Assembly: GCA_030760725.1 (NCBI GenBank)
Contig: JASWHV010000012.1
Location: 81,914,968-81,978,967, forward strand
Origin: Neostapfia colusana
Lineage: Eukaryota; Streptophyta; Magnoliopsida; Poales; Poaceae
Direction: 5' to 3'
Length of the DNA stretch: 64,000 bases
Shown: positions 45,781 to 57,188 of the stretch, piece by piece
Layout of the letters: the number at the start of each line of letters is the position of its first letter
How positions within the stretch are numbered: position 1 is the first letter of the stretch
Notes under the pieces: generated by a model
The model's input: the letters and a program-made list of their open reading frames with translations, nothing else
Told to the model about the DNA's origin: nothing
Database searches by the model: none
Translations under genes and position numbers: made by a program

Positions 45781-47941
45781 TGTAAAGGTCCCAAAGTATG
45801 AATACAAAGAAACTTGAGTTTGCACAAATGTTGGTGTCATGTGTATGAAAAGGGGGGCTGGTTTAAACTTTTTACACATATGATAACACATGAGAGATCC
45901 TTCTAAAAACCAACTTAGGGTTACTTGCATGTTTGGATCCTAGGTGGATTAAAGCCACAAAATGTTAAGTACTCAGGTGCAATGGAAAGGTTTAAAAATC
46001 ACAGTTTGAGCTAAATGTTCAACTCAAATTTCAAATGAGGGATGACACAATGATAATTCAAACTGTTGTGTTCAAACTCTTGTTTGAAGCAGCTAACACA
46101 AGAATCAAATTGCATATTTGGATTCCTTAGGTCCAAATTAGTGGGTAGGCAAAGTTTCATTAATTCTTGAAAAGTTTTGCTACCCATTTTTTCTAAAAAG
46201 GATTTAAATGTGCAAAGAATGCAAATATACATTTGAATTTGGATGGAATTTGTCCAACTGTCCAAATGCAGCTCAGTGTTCAACTCCCAATATTTGAATT
46301 GGTCAGTTGCTAAACTTTGGAGATCTTTTGAGAGATAAGGGGGCACTGACTGGTGGGGCCCACATGTCATAGGGCAAATTTGACTTGCACCCTAAGTTTT
46401 CTATTCTGTTTTTCACTCCACCGAGAGGGCCTGCCGTGTGACACCGAGGGGCACCGGAAGCCACCTCCTGATGTGTTCCCTCGCGCTGGCAAGCTGTTCT
46501 CTCCATCCTCACTCCTCCCAGCCATGATCAGCTGCGCCACAACACCGAGAAACCTCCTGTTCCCTCGCTCTCGCACGCTAAAGAACAGAGAAGCCGCCGT
46601 CGTGGTTGATCGCTCAGGAGCTGTTTCATTCGCGTGCAAGCCTCGGCAACCCAGCAAGACAGCACCCCGGGATTTCCCCACGACCTCCTCGCACCATTCC
46701 CAGTCGATCTAAGCCACAGCAACCCGAGAGCTTCGTGTTTTTCGCGGCGGCCGAAAGAAGCCGAGTGGAGGTGCTCTCGTGGACAGCTCGGCAGAGAGCT
46801 TTTCACGGCCGAGCAAGAGTGGTTTTGGACGCACCAAGACTCCATGCTGCTCGACCCCAAAGCTCGGGCCAAGTGATTGATCGTCGCCGGAGTATTTAAT
46901 AATTTTCTCTCGGCCGGTGCAAAACCACCCTCGGGTATGAAATCTTCAAATTCCATACTTCTAATTGATTAGAGCCCACCAAACTGCACGCACCAGAGCT
47001 AGACTTTACGGCGCCCAAGTCGGCTTCTCAACCCTAGCTTGATAACAGTTGTAACCGGCGTATTTCATAATTTTCCGATGGCGGCTATGGTGGGGAGGAT
47101 CGGGCTCACGGTGCAAGCTATGTTAGGGCCATCTCCAGGCTGTTTCACCACCAGGACGATCTTCCCTAGCATACACCGGTGTTGTAGCGTCGTTTCACCG
47201 AGCTTTTGGCGGGCTAGATTAGCCGGGCGATGTCGCCGAAATGGTACCGAGCCGCCGCACCGTCGCCAGCTATGTTAGAGCCACCGCCGGTCGGGGGAAA
47301 TGGTCCCATCGTGTTCAGCGTGAGGAATTAGGCCCTAGCGGCGAGGGAGAGCGCGGGAGCCGGCCGGGCGGCAAAGTTTGGCTCAGTTCCGGCGAGCCCG
47401 GCGGCGCGCGGGCGCGGGTGGCCGGAGGTTGAAGAAGACCCAGCGGGTCCCACGTGTCAGCGATAGAGATTTGAATTTCTGATCTGCTGCGACGCTGGGA
47501 TCTATTGTGGCTGCACGGAAAGAGTCCAGTGGCCCTGTGTGGCTTACTCCAGCGAGTGACACGTGGTCCCCCTGGACCCACGTACATAATTTAAACTTTT
47601 CCAGTTTAATTGAATTCCAGAATTTCCCCCAAACTTTAGAACCTCATAACTTTTGCTAGGAAGCTCTAAATTTAGTGATTCAAATTGGGTTGGATTCATA
47701 TTGAATAGCTCTATCCAAATATGCAACCTAATTTGTATGATACTCATTATTTAATTCTGGAAAATTCTTTAAATCTTTTCAGCAAAAGAATTTTAGAGGG
47801 AGTTTGGTTCATCCAAAAATCTTCAAATTTTGCCAGAATATTCTTTAGGACATTAGTGGACTCTTGTAAAAGTTTTGCTCATTTGGAGTTGTATTGTTCA
47901 AATGGATACAGAAACAATTTCAGAAATTGTCCAAAAGTTGG
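45781..47941 (+). repeat. LTR C (related to family B), part 1
   Basis: Starts TGTAAAGGTCCCAAA, the reverse complement of the end of B's LTR, and follows that LTR in the opposite orientation. Similarity is clear at both ends and weak in the GC-rich middle (about 46380-47600), so this is a related subfamily with a different promoter region. It is interrupted by D after 47941. Short ORFs within it are not supported as genes. Confidence 0.83.
47937..47941. repeat. Target-site duplication of D, left copy (GTTGG)
   Basis: GTTGG is repeated directly after D at 58282-58286. C's sequence is continuous across D when one copy is removed. Confidence 0.96.
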
Positions 47942-47989
47942 TGTCGGTACCTGAGATATGGGGTACCCCGCGCACAGGGTAAAATGCCT

Positions 47990-48320
47990 AAGGAACTCGC
48001 CCTTCTCCGCAGGGAGAGCTCCGAAGGCGCCACGCGTCCGGCGGGGCCGGACCTCCCTCTCCTCAGAGGAGAGCTCCGGGCCCGCCACGTGGCATACAGA
48101 AGCCGGACCTCCCCCTCCGCGGGAGAGAGGTCCGAAGGCGCCGCGTGACCAGCGGGGCCGGACCTCCCTCTCTTCAGAGGAGAGCTTCGGGCCCGCCACG
48201 TAGCCAACAGAAGCCGAGCCTCTCCCTCCGTGGGGAGAGGTCCGGAGGCTCCACGTGCCCCGCGGGACTGACCCTTCTCTCCTCTGAGAGGGGCTCCGGG
48301 CCCGCCACGTGGCAGCAGAA
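47990..48320 (+). repeat. G-box palindromic repeat array in D 5' LTR
   Basis: Six units of about 50-60 bp of the form GGACCTCCCTCTCCTCAGAG, then GAGAGCTCCGGGCCCGCCACGTGGC. The CACGTG core is intact in about three units and altered in the others (CACGCG, CGCGTG, CACGTA). It lies about 400-700 bp upstream of the TATA box, and the same array is in the 3' LTR at about 57238-57565. Confidence 0.8.
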
Positions 48321-48711
48321 CGACGCTGCCTGCCCCGAGCGATAGGCAGCGGGCGTTAAGACGCCCCATACCTTACCCGTACAATGTATTCAAGGCCCGC
48401 GTCTTCCCAAGACGCGGAGACGCGGAGCACGCTTCTGTCAGGTGCCGTTGCGCCCAGTCGCATCACAGACTGGCGCGCGGTGTCAGAACCTGCCAGCCAA
48501 TAAACACCGCGACAAGACATCCCATGCCGCCTGCGCCGTCATCAACCACTACGACTAACATGCGGCATGGGCAGGACGGTAAGATGAAGACTCGGAAGCC
48601 TTTGCCAGAGACAACTACCGGCATAACTGCAGATACGGTAGATAATAGACAATCTTCCCGGGACCACCTGTCGGGTCCTGGCTCCCCTTGTAAGCCGCCC
48701 GAGTCTTGGAC

Positions 48712-48718
48712 TATAAAA
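48712..48718 (+). promoter_or_regulatory. TATA box of D 5' LTR
   Basis: TATAAAA in the context GGACTATAAAAGGCTCGGG. Transcription would start near 48745. The same site is at 57959-57965 in the 3' LTR. Confidence 0.8.
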
Positions 48719-49034
48719 GGCTCGGGTAGGCGTCGATAGCAGGGGTTCGCACTTTGCAACTCATACGCTAGCCATACACTCTCAAGCTGTAACTCACCCC
48801 CAAGCTCAGGCCTCCGGCCCCGAGCAACAAGAAATACAGCGAGCTCCATAGCTCACCGTGGACGTAGGGTTTTACGCTCCAGCGGCCTGAACCACGTAAA
48901 ACTCGCCATGTCAAGCTCTTACTAACTCGTCCATCTGCGCAAGCTCTCCGCTAGAGACTAGCCCCACCGAAAAAGAACCTCCGCGGGCTGCCCAGTGCAG
49001 GCCCGGGGGAAGTTCGACTGAACACTTCGACATT

Positions 49035-49051
49035 TGGCGCGCCAGGTAGGG
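49035..49051 (+). other. Candidate primer-binding site of D
   Basis: TGGCGCGCCAGGTAGGG starts 2 bp after the LTR, the expected position. I cannot assign the tRNA with confidence. It is clearly different from the initiator Met PBS of A, B and F. Confidence 0.65.
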
Positions 49052-49089
49052 GGCTTTTCTCCTAGTGCGACGAGTTTCCGCCGACGAAG

Positions 49090-50990
49090 ATGACCAAGCT
49101 TCCTTCAGCGGCAAACTCTCCCCCCTCGCCTCTGCGGCAGACCGCGACCAGGGGGGAGTACATGTCGACACACTCGGGACGGAGTGTGTCGGTACAAGCT
49201 GGGAGCCAGCAACCGGCTCTGGCAGCGCCAACCCCGGCAATGCAGGCTCCAACCAGCTTCGAGTCTTCAGTAGCGCTGGGCGTGCCCAATGGGGGTGCGT
49301 TAGCTGTAGCGAGAGTGCTACTGTACAATCCACCCGCTGGGGACGCGCCTCAGGCAGCGACCCGGCAGTGGATCCACGAGGTAGACCGTCTCGTCGTCGC
49401 CGCCGCAAACCCTCGACCTCGGCGGGGACGACGCTCTGGCCAACCGGTCATGTCGCTGATGCGCGCACCATTGGATGACGAGCAGACGGCAGACTCCAGC
49501 TCTACCAGCCCCCAATCAACAGATCTGAGGACAGAGCTGGAGCGGTGTCACCTGGGTCAAGATGCCCGGGTATACCTCGAGCGGTGCCGAGAAAGGCGTC
49601 GCCACCAAGAGGCTGACAACAGCATGAAGTCGGCCTCGACCCAGCCTGAAGAGCAGACCTTCGCCACGCGATCTCTGCCCCAGGCCTGCGCCGTGCAGAA
49701 TATGCCACAGTCATATGTCCTGCATATGGCGCCCCCGGCCTATGGTGCAGCCTTGCCCGTACCGGGGTACACTGTGCCCAGTGCGAACCTAGCGTTCGTG
49801 GCACCAGAACCTGCGGCGACAGAAGCAGGGTGTGCGGCCCTCGCGCCACTCCTTCGCTTCGCGAACTGGCCGCACAAGTTTCGGCCGCAACTGCCCGAGA
49901 AGTACGACGGCAGCGTCAACCCGGCGGAGTTCCTCCAAATCTACTCCACCGCCGTACTTGCCGCAGGAGGGAATGAAGCCGTCATGGCCAATTACTTCCC
50001 TGTCGCCTTGACCGGTCCAGCCCGGTCTTGGCTCATGAACCTCCCCCAGGGTTCCGTCACTTCCTGGGGAGAGCTTTGCCGACAGTTCATAGCCAACTTC
50101 GGCAGTTCCTACACCCGGCCTGGCACGGAACTCGACCTCCACGCCATCCAGCAGCAGCATGGAGAGTCGCTGCGCTCTTTCATCCAGCGGTTCTCCCAGG
50201 TGCGGAACACCATCCCACACATTCAAAATGCTTCTGTGGTGGTGGCGTTCCGGCAAGGCGTCCGGGACAAAAGATGCTCGAGAAGCTCGCGACCAGGGAG
50301 GTCCGCGACGCCTCAGAGCTCTTCAGTTTGGCAGACAAGTGCGCCAGAGCAGCGGAAGGACGGAACTGGCACTCACTGCCGCCCTCCGAGTCAGGAGGAC
50401 TGCCCGGATCTGGTCCTACTCCCTGTGGAGGCAGCAGGAAGGCCAAGAACCGAGGCAGAAGCAAGATAGAATCACCGACCGCAGCCCCAGTCGTCACTGC
50501 AGCGACGCTCAGTGGGGCTCGGGGGCCGCGCCCCGACAAGAAGCAGCGAAGATCACCAATCCCAGAAGGTGATCAAGACAATACGTGCCCCGTGCACGGC
50601 AGCTGTCGCCACACTACTGCCGAGTGCCGGGAGATCCGAAGGCTCGCAGAGCGCTTCCGCAAGGGGAAGCGGCAGCGGGCTGATGCCCTGCCCTTCCGTC
50701 CAAAGGAAGACGAACAGGGGGTGGATGTTCCAGACAACATCGACCACCCAGAGGAGATCCAGGAGTCTCAGCGTGTCGTGAAGGCGGCACGCAATCATGA
50801 GGACTCCGGCTCCAGTGACGATGAGCGTCGGAAGAAGCTCTACGTCATATACGGCGGGTCCGCCGACCCCTCGTCCCGAAGCGCAGTCAAGACTCTGCAG
50901 CACTTGGGAGTGGCGCCACCGACTGCCCCAGGAACATGGATGGGGCTGGCCAACTGCCGCTCCTGGTGGCCCCTACCATCGCCAACGTGA
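49090..50990 (+). pseudogene. Element D gag (one frameshift)
   Basis: The ATG at 49090 opens a frame with a proline- and serine-rich N-terminus, then the Tat-type capsid (FADWPHKF-like stretch here FANWPHKFRPQLPEKYDG, FLQIYSTAV, MANYFPVALTGPARSWLMNLP, FIANFGSSY). Near 50265 the frame shifts: the capsid end continues in the ORF that reaches 50990 (KMLEKLATREVRDASELFSLADKCARA) and leads to a zinc-binding-like segment CPVHGSCRHTTAEC. The frame changes again near 50935 before the protease. The start at 49090 is the first ATG after the PBS. It encodes the particle protein of D. Confidence 0.83.
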
Positions 50991-51571
50991 GAATGTACCA
51001 CGTTTTGGTAGATGGAGGGGCTGGGCTGAACCCCATCAGCCGTGCAGCTTTCCAGAAGCTGCAGGTCCCGATGGCCAAGCTCACCCCGTCGAGCCCGTTC
51101 TCAGGGGTAGGGCCGGGACAGGTTATCCCCTACGGCAACATTAGTCTCCCGGTGACCTTCGGGGCTCCGGACAGCTATCGAACAGAGTACATTCTGTTCG
51201 ACGTAGCGGAGATAGACCTCCCCTTCAACGCCATAATCGGCAGGCCAGCCCTGTACCAGTTCATGGCTGTAGCCCACTACGGCTACCTCGTCCTGAAGAT
51301 GCCAACACCGACGGGCGTTCTCAGGATTCGTGGGGACCGCACTGCTGCAATGTCGGCCCTAGAGAAGCTCCAAGCGCTCGCAACAGCTGGGGCATCTGCC
51401 CCCGGCAATACGGAGCCGGACCAGCTCCGCCCGAGCGCACGTCACCGTGCTTCCACCACAGCACCCCGGGTGCAACCTCTCGACGAGGGCGGCGTCTCCT
51501 TAAAGGTCGTCCAAGTCGGCGCCGAAGCTACCCAGACCACCCGGGTAGCCGGGGGCCTGGATAGCAAATAG
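50936..51571 (+). pseudogene. Element D aspartic protease region
   Basis: Open segment with the protease active-site motif VLVDGGAGLNPISRAAF, in which DGG replaces DSG as usual in the Tat lineage, and the later IIGRPALYQFMAV block. The segment ends at an in-frame TAG (51569-51571), after which the same frame continues directly into the RT (EGALVTFLWHNVDVFAWQPS at 51572). A single nonsense change therefore separates protease from RT. Either it is a decay mutation or it is read through; nothing here decides. Confidence 0.83.
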
Positions 51572-53848
51572 GAAGGCGCGCTCGTCACCTTCCTCTGGCA
51601 CAACGTCGACGTATTTGCATGGCAGCCGTCACAGATGCCGGGGATCCCCAGGGAGGTGATCGAGCACCACTTGAAAGTCTTCCCCGACGCCCGGCCGGTT
51701 CAACAGAAGCCCCGCAAGCAGTCTATCCAGCGGCAAAACTTCATCCGTGAAGAAGTCAAGAAGCTGCTGGACGCTGGCTTCATACGGGAGGTCCACCACC
51801 CCCGATGGTTGGCGAACCCCGTCGTTGTCCCGAAGGCCGGTGGGAAGCTCCGGATGTGCATCGACTACACCAGTCTCAATAAGGCATGTCCCAAAGATCC
51901 ATTCCCTCTCCCTAGAATAGATCAAATAGTAGACTCAACGTCAGGCTGTGATATGCCGTGCTTCCTAGACGCCTACTCGGGTTTCCATCAGATCCCCATG
52001 TCTAGGGAGGACGAGGAGCATACCTCCTTCATCACAGTAGACGGCCTTTATTGCTATGTGTCTATGCCTTACGGCCTAAAGAATGCACTCCCCACCTTTG
52101 TGTGGGCGATGCACAAAACCTTTGGGGAGTTAATAAGAGACCTAGTTGAGGTGTATGTCGATGACATAGTTGTCAAGGTCAAGCAGGGTTTATCCTTACT
52201 AGATAACCTAGCTCTAGTCTTTGACAAGTTGCACTCTACGCGCACCAAGCTGAACCCAGATAAATGTGTGTTCGGCATGTCCTCTGGGAAGCTCTTAGGG
52301 TTCCTGGTCTCGCACCGAGGGATTGAGGCCAACCCAGAGAAGATCCAGGCCATCGACTTGATGCGGCCCCCTGTCCGCGTCAAGGATGTTCAGAGACTCA
52401 CGGGATGTCTAGCCGCACTGAGTCGGTTTATACCGAGGCTAGCAGAGCGGGCACTCCCTTTCTTTAAGCTCCTGCGCAAGTCAGGCCCCTTTGCCTGGAC
52501 TGACGAAGCAGAAGAGGCTTTCCAGGAGTTGAAGCGACTTCTGACGACCCTACCTATCATGGTAGCCCCTGAGCCCGGGGAGCACTTGCTGCTCTACATT
52601 GCGGCGACAACAGAAGTAGTGAGTATGGTACTTGTCACGGAGCGGCCAGACCCCTCACCCTCGCAACCTGCTCCGGTAGCAGAAGACAGACGCCAGGGGC
52701 CCCCGCAGGGCCAAGACGGTCTCCCGGACCCCCTGGAGGTCCAAGTCAACCTCCCGGAGGCCCAGGACGGCTTCCCATACCCCCAAGATAAATCTCCAGG
52801 GTCCAATTGGGATCTCCCGGAGGTCCCTCAAGACCCCCCGGAGCTCCCGGATGATCAAGAAAGCTTAAGGGCCTCCGGGTCCCAGTTCCCGGAGGCCCCC
52901 GTGGGTCCACCCACCTCCAGCGGGCCGGGGCCAATGGACGAGGAGCTCCCAAGCCTAAGAGAGAGGGTCCGAACCATACAGAGGCCTGTCTACTACATCA
53001 GTGAAGTACTTCATGAGGCCAAGACAAGGTACCTAGAAGTCCACAAGCTGCTGTATGCGGTGCTCGTGGCCTCCAGGAAGCTCCGCCATTACTTCCAGGC
53101 CCACCGGGTCTCGGTAGTCACCTCGTATCCGCTGAAGACAATTCTTCACAGCCCCCATGCGACTGACAACATTGCTAAATGGGCGGCGGAGCTGGCGGAG
53201 TTTGAGCTGGACTTCCTCCCACGTCATGCAGTCAAGAACCAAGCACTGGCTGACTTTGTGGCGGAGTGGACACCAACGAAGACTGACCCAGGGGGCCATG
53301 AAGGCGGTGAGCCAGAGCCCAAAGCTCCGGTCTTCACCGAACCCCACTGGACACTCTTCTTCGACGGCTCCTCGCGAAAGCAGGGGGCCGGTGCCGGCGT
53401 ACTGCTCCTCATGCCATCGGGGGAACAGTTTGGGTATATGGTGCATCTAAATTTCAAGGCAACCAACAACATGGCGGAGTATGAAGCACTCATCTTTGGC
53501 CTGCAGACAGCCCTGTCTTTAGGCGCTCGCCAGTTGTTGGCACAGGGCGACTCCCAACTGGTCATCAAGCAAGTCAAGGGCGAATGCTCCTGCAATGACC
53601 CGCAGCTATCTGCGTATCTGCTCCACGTACAGATGTTGGAGAAAGAATTCCCCGCTTTGGACCTGCACCACGTACCGCGCGCTGGTAATGCCGCAGCCGA
53701 CAACCTTTCAACGAAGGCTTCCACCGGAGCCCCTGCGCCCGAAGGAGTTTTCGAGAGGACGTTGCTGCGGCCTACAGCCCGGCCCGCCGAGCCGGGCGAA
53801 GGGGGCTTGACCAGCACCTCGAAGCTGGCGGTCCCGGCGGCCCTATAG
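51572..53848 (+). pseudogene. Element D reverse transcriptase and dual RNase H
   Basis: A long open frame (first Met at 51635, but homology starts at 51572). RT landmarks are LRMCIDYTSLNKACPKDPFP, DAYSGFHQIPM, MPYGLKNALPTF and the catalytic box VYVDDIVVK; the thumb includes LLGFLVSHRGIEANP. The first RNase H is interrupted by a proline/glycine-rich insertion of about 95 residues encoded by about 52650-52945. A second RNase H follows (LFFDGSSRKQGAGAG, NNMAEYEALIFGLQ, GDSQLVIKQVKGE, HVPRAGNAAADNLS). The frame closes with TAG at 53846. As a domain set it looks nearly intact. Confidence 0.9.
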
Positions 53849-53854
53849 CCATGG

Positions 53855-55172
53855 ATGCCGCCAAGGATCGTAAGCGTCACTGGGGACTCCGTGCAACCCA
53901 GCGCTCAAGATCCAGAAGCTCAAGTCAGACCCGATGCATGGATCACGGAGATCCGGGACTACTTGAAGGACAATATCCTCCCTGATGAACATGCAACCGC
54001 TGAACGGATTGTGCAAATGGCTAAGAGGTACGCGCTGGTAGAGGGGGATCTCTACCGGCGTGGCACCAACCACATCCTATTGCGGTGCATAACCCAGGGG
54101 GAAGGCTGCGACTTGCTCGCTGAGATCCATGGAGGCGAATGTGGAAGTCATTCTTCCTCACGCACGCTTGTTGGTAAAGCCTTCTGGCATGGCTTCTACT
54201 GGCCGACAGCACTCCAGGATGCCGTCAAGCTGGTCGGGAGCTGCAAGGCATGCCAGTTCCACGCCAAGCAGATCCATACACCGGCTCAGGCGGTACAGAT
54301 GATCCCGCCCTCGTGGCCGTTTGCCGTATGGGGGCTGGACATCCTGGGACCATTTCCCAGAACCGTCGGGGGATTCCGGTACCTCTATGTCGCCATTGAC
54401 AAGTTCACCAAGTGGCCGGAAGCTACACCAGTTGTCACCATCAACAAACAATCCACAGTAAAATTCATCAAGTCTATTGTCTGCCGGCTCGGGGTCCAAA
54501 CAGGATCATCACCGACAACGGGACCCAGTTCACCAGCGCAGCATTCCAAGACTACTGCGAGGACCTTGGTATTCAGGTATGCTATGCCTCTGTCGCCCAC
54601 CCGAGGAGCAATGGGCAAGTTGAGAGGGCCAACGCGGAGATTCTCCGGGGCCTTAAGACTCGCACCTTCGCCAGCCTGAAGAAACATGGTGCCAATTGGG
54701 TAGATGAGCTTCCGAGCACACTATGGGCTAACCGGACATCCCAGAGCCGGGCCACCGGGGAGACACCCTTCTTCATGGTGTATGGGGCTGAAGCTATACT
54801 TCCCCCAGAAATCACCATGAAGTCTCACCGTGTCCGGGCTTACGACGAAGCCACGTAGGACAACCTCCGGCGTGGAGAAATCGACCTCGTCGACGAGGTC
54901 CGATTACATGCGGCACTCCGTAACGCGCGGTACAGACAAGCGCTTCGGCGCTACCAACAGAGGTCTGTGCGTGCCCGGGAGCTGCAGGAAGGTGACCTGG
55001 TGTTGCGGCGCATATTTCTCGCAAAGGGGCCCACAAACTCTCCCCTAGTTGGGAAGGCCCCTTCCGAGTCACGAAAGTATGCCGCCCCGGGTGTGTGCGC
55101 CTTTCCACCGAGGATGGGGACCTGCTCCCGAACCCTTGGAACATAGAACACCTCCGTAAGTTCTACCCCTAG
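53855..55172 (+). pseudogene. Element D integrase (frameshift and stop)
   Basis: The first segment (53855-54679) covers the N-terminal and zinc region (GECGSHSSSRTLVGKAFWHGFYWP, CKACQFHAKQ) and the first catalytic Asp (VWGLDILGPF, YLYVAIDKFTKWPEA). Near 54500 the frame shifts; the second Asp (RIITDNGTQFTS) and catalytic Glu (SNGQVERANAEILRGLK) lie in 54412-54858. After an in-frame TAG at 54856, recognisable C-terminal integrase continues (VRLHAALRNARYRQALRRY, then NIEHLRKFYP) to a stop at 55170-55172. No chromodomain is present. Confidence 0.87.
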
Positions 55173-57164
55173 AGCAAAAATAGGACAGTACTTTCTTTTC
55201 GTAATAAACTCCATAGAGTCCAGGAGCAGCGCTCGGAGCAGCTAAACCCCAGGGGACGGTCCAGGACTACGTTCAGCTTTGCCTGGTTCCGACTCCAAGC
55301 GCGTAGAGTCTTGCTTCCCCTCTTAATGGGGTGGGTCATGGCCTCCATGTTTAGCCTGCCTTCCTCCTGTGGAAAGTTGTACGAAAAGAAGTCTGCTCTA
55401 CTTTGCCCTTTCCTTGTACTCATTTAAATTGTGAATTGAGTTTTTTAATCACCCTTGCAGTGCATGGTTGCCATGTGCTCAGCTCCCCCTCTCTACAAGT
55501 CCCCAAGCACCAAGCATATGGTTAGGGGCTATAAGTCAAATAAGACTATGAGATAAGGGAGGGGGAGCCCCCAAGGAGAATTACGTTTCCTCTACCTATG
55601 TGCAGGACCTCCAGGTTGCGGCAACAGGGTCTGCATGAAGCTGGGGGAAAAGGAGCTACCAACTACTTCGGCCTAGGATTGGAAGGACCGGGTCTCGCCC
55701 CTTCAGCAGGGGCGGGACCCGAGGGCCCCACATGTCCAGCACGCCCGGAACTCTCACCTCCCTTGAGGAGGGCTCCGGGCTCGCCACGTGGCAGGCGGAA
55801 ACCGGACCTCCCCCCTCGGTGGGAGGGCTCCTAAAGCCCTACGTGTCCAGCATGGCCGGAGCTCCCGCCTCTTAAGGAGGAGCTCCGGACCCGCCACGTG
55901 GCAGGCAGATTTGGGGCTCCCCATAGGGCAAGATCCGGAAACCTCCGGGGGCCCCTAACACGGTTAGGACCCGGGGAGGGTGTCTGTGCAAAGCTTCGAG
56001 ATTGGAGATGGCCTCTGAGTACCTTGCGGAGCTGAGGACTCAGTCAGGCAAGCCCAAGAAGGAGAGAAAAAGCATCACAGTCACAAATATCTTAAAAGAG
56101 TCAAACTATGCGAGGCTCCATGAGCTGGACTACAGACTCGATAAAAAGGAAGAAACAAGTCCCAAGAGTCTCCTGAAACGACCAGAATCCAGAAGTTGCA
56201 ACAACGGCCGCGTCACCAGGCTTCAACCCTGGCGGAACTCTCTCGCTCTATGACCAGAGCGCAGGAATCGCCTCCCTCATCACCGGCGCAAAAACCAGTG
56301 ACACCACGGGAGCTCCTGAGGCCCCCTCCACAGTATTCAGCGGTCTTCCTGGAGACTCTACCGTCTGGGATCCTCCATGGTGCATCGGCGGTTTCCTTCT
56401 CCTGAAGTTCCCTCATCACCTGCGCAAAAGCTGGTGTCGTCAAGGGTGCCCCTGGAGCCCCCATCCCTCATCACCTGCGCAAAAGCTGGAGTCATCAAGG
56501 GTGCTCCTGAGGTCCTCTCCGCAGTATTCAGCGGTGTTCTTGGAGACTCTGCCACCTGGGATTCTCCTCGGTGCTTCAGCGGTTCCTTTGAAGACTCTAC
56601 CACCCTCAGGGGCAGGGCAGGCAGGCTCCCTGAGTCCCAGGCTTGGTGCAGACGCAACCGCTGGAGGGAACCGAGAGCAATTCTTCCCCCATAAGGCGGG
56701 TTAAGAGCCATGGAAGAAGATAAGACTGCAGGGACCTGAGGGAGGCGCAGGGGCTGGAAGCCTTATAAGGGGAATGTACCCACATGGAGGTTTCATTTAA
56801 CACCTTCCCGGGTGCAATCCCAAGCGATTCGGAACTCTTCGGATACCCCGCGTCGGCGACCGCTTCGGTTCCTAGACCGAGTGCCGATGACGGGTGGGCC
56901 CAAGCCGCCTAGCTAAAGCGGTGGGGTCAAGGAGTCAGTCTCCTGAGAAGATGAGCCGGCAAGGCACTTCGGCGGTTCCCGAAGAAAGCGCCGCGACATG
57001 CAGAAGTGGCAGTCTTGGGAACCGCCACAGTAAAAGCAACCATCAAGTGAGCGAACGCTCCCACGACCCCACGGCCGTTCGTGCTCTGGCAGCGGTCAAT
57101 TCGGGACTTAGAGAAAGTGCGCGGGTTGAAAGAGACGGAGGTCCCACCTTGGGCTCGCTACCTC
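55173..57164 (+). repeat. Element D 3' untranslated region with two tandem-repeat zones
   Basis: About 2 kb without supported coding sequence. The first zone (about 55680-55960) has four units like those of the LTR array (CTCCGGGCTCGCCACGTGGC and variants). The second (about 56230-56640) repeats a block with CTCATCACCTGCGCAAAAGC and CAGTATTCAGCGGTCTTCCT. A variable, repeat-bearing 3' region is known for Tat-lineage elements. ORFs across the zones on either strand are periodic artefacts. Confidence 0.75.
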
Positions 57165-57188
57165 CCCCGAGATGGACCCGGGGGCTAC
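57160..57188 (+). other. Polypurine tract region of D
   Basis: A CCCGGGGGCTAC-ending purine-rich segment (GAGATGGACCCGGGGGCTAC) directly precedes the 3' LTR. Confidence 0.6.

Larger units (their letters stand above)
47942..49032 (+). repeat. Element D 5' LTR
   Basis: A 1,091-bp LTR starting TGTCGGTACC and ending ACACTTCGACA. It contains a G-box palindromic repeat array (about 47990-48320) and a TATA box (TATAAAA, 48712-48718). Confidence 0.95.

Noticed and set aside
47920..48369. Long ORFs over the G-box arrays (47920-48369, 57043-57768, 23628-23999 and others)
   Set aside because: Periodic GC-rich repeats give open frames on both strands. The protein repeats mirror the DNA repeats and there is no start context or domain.
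49035..49051. Assigning a specific tRNA to D's PBS
   Set aside because: I could not match the sequence to a tRNA 3' end with confidence without a tRNA database search.
56213..56711. Antisense ORFs in the 3' region of D, possible Tat-lineage antisense gene
   Set aside because: Some Tat elements do carry an antisense ORF here, but these frames follow the tandem repeats and have no recognisable conserved domain.
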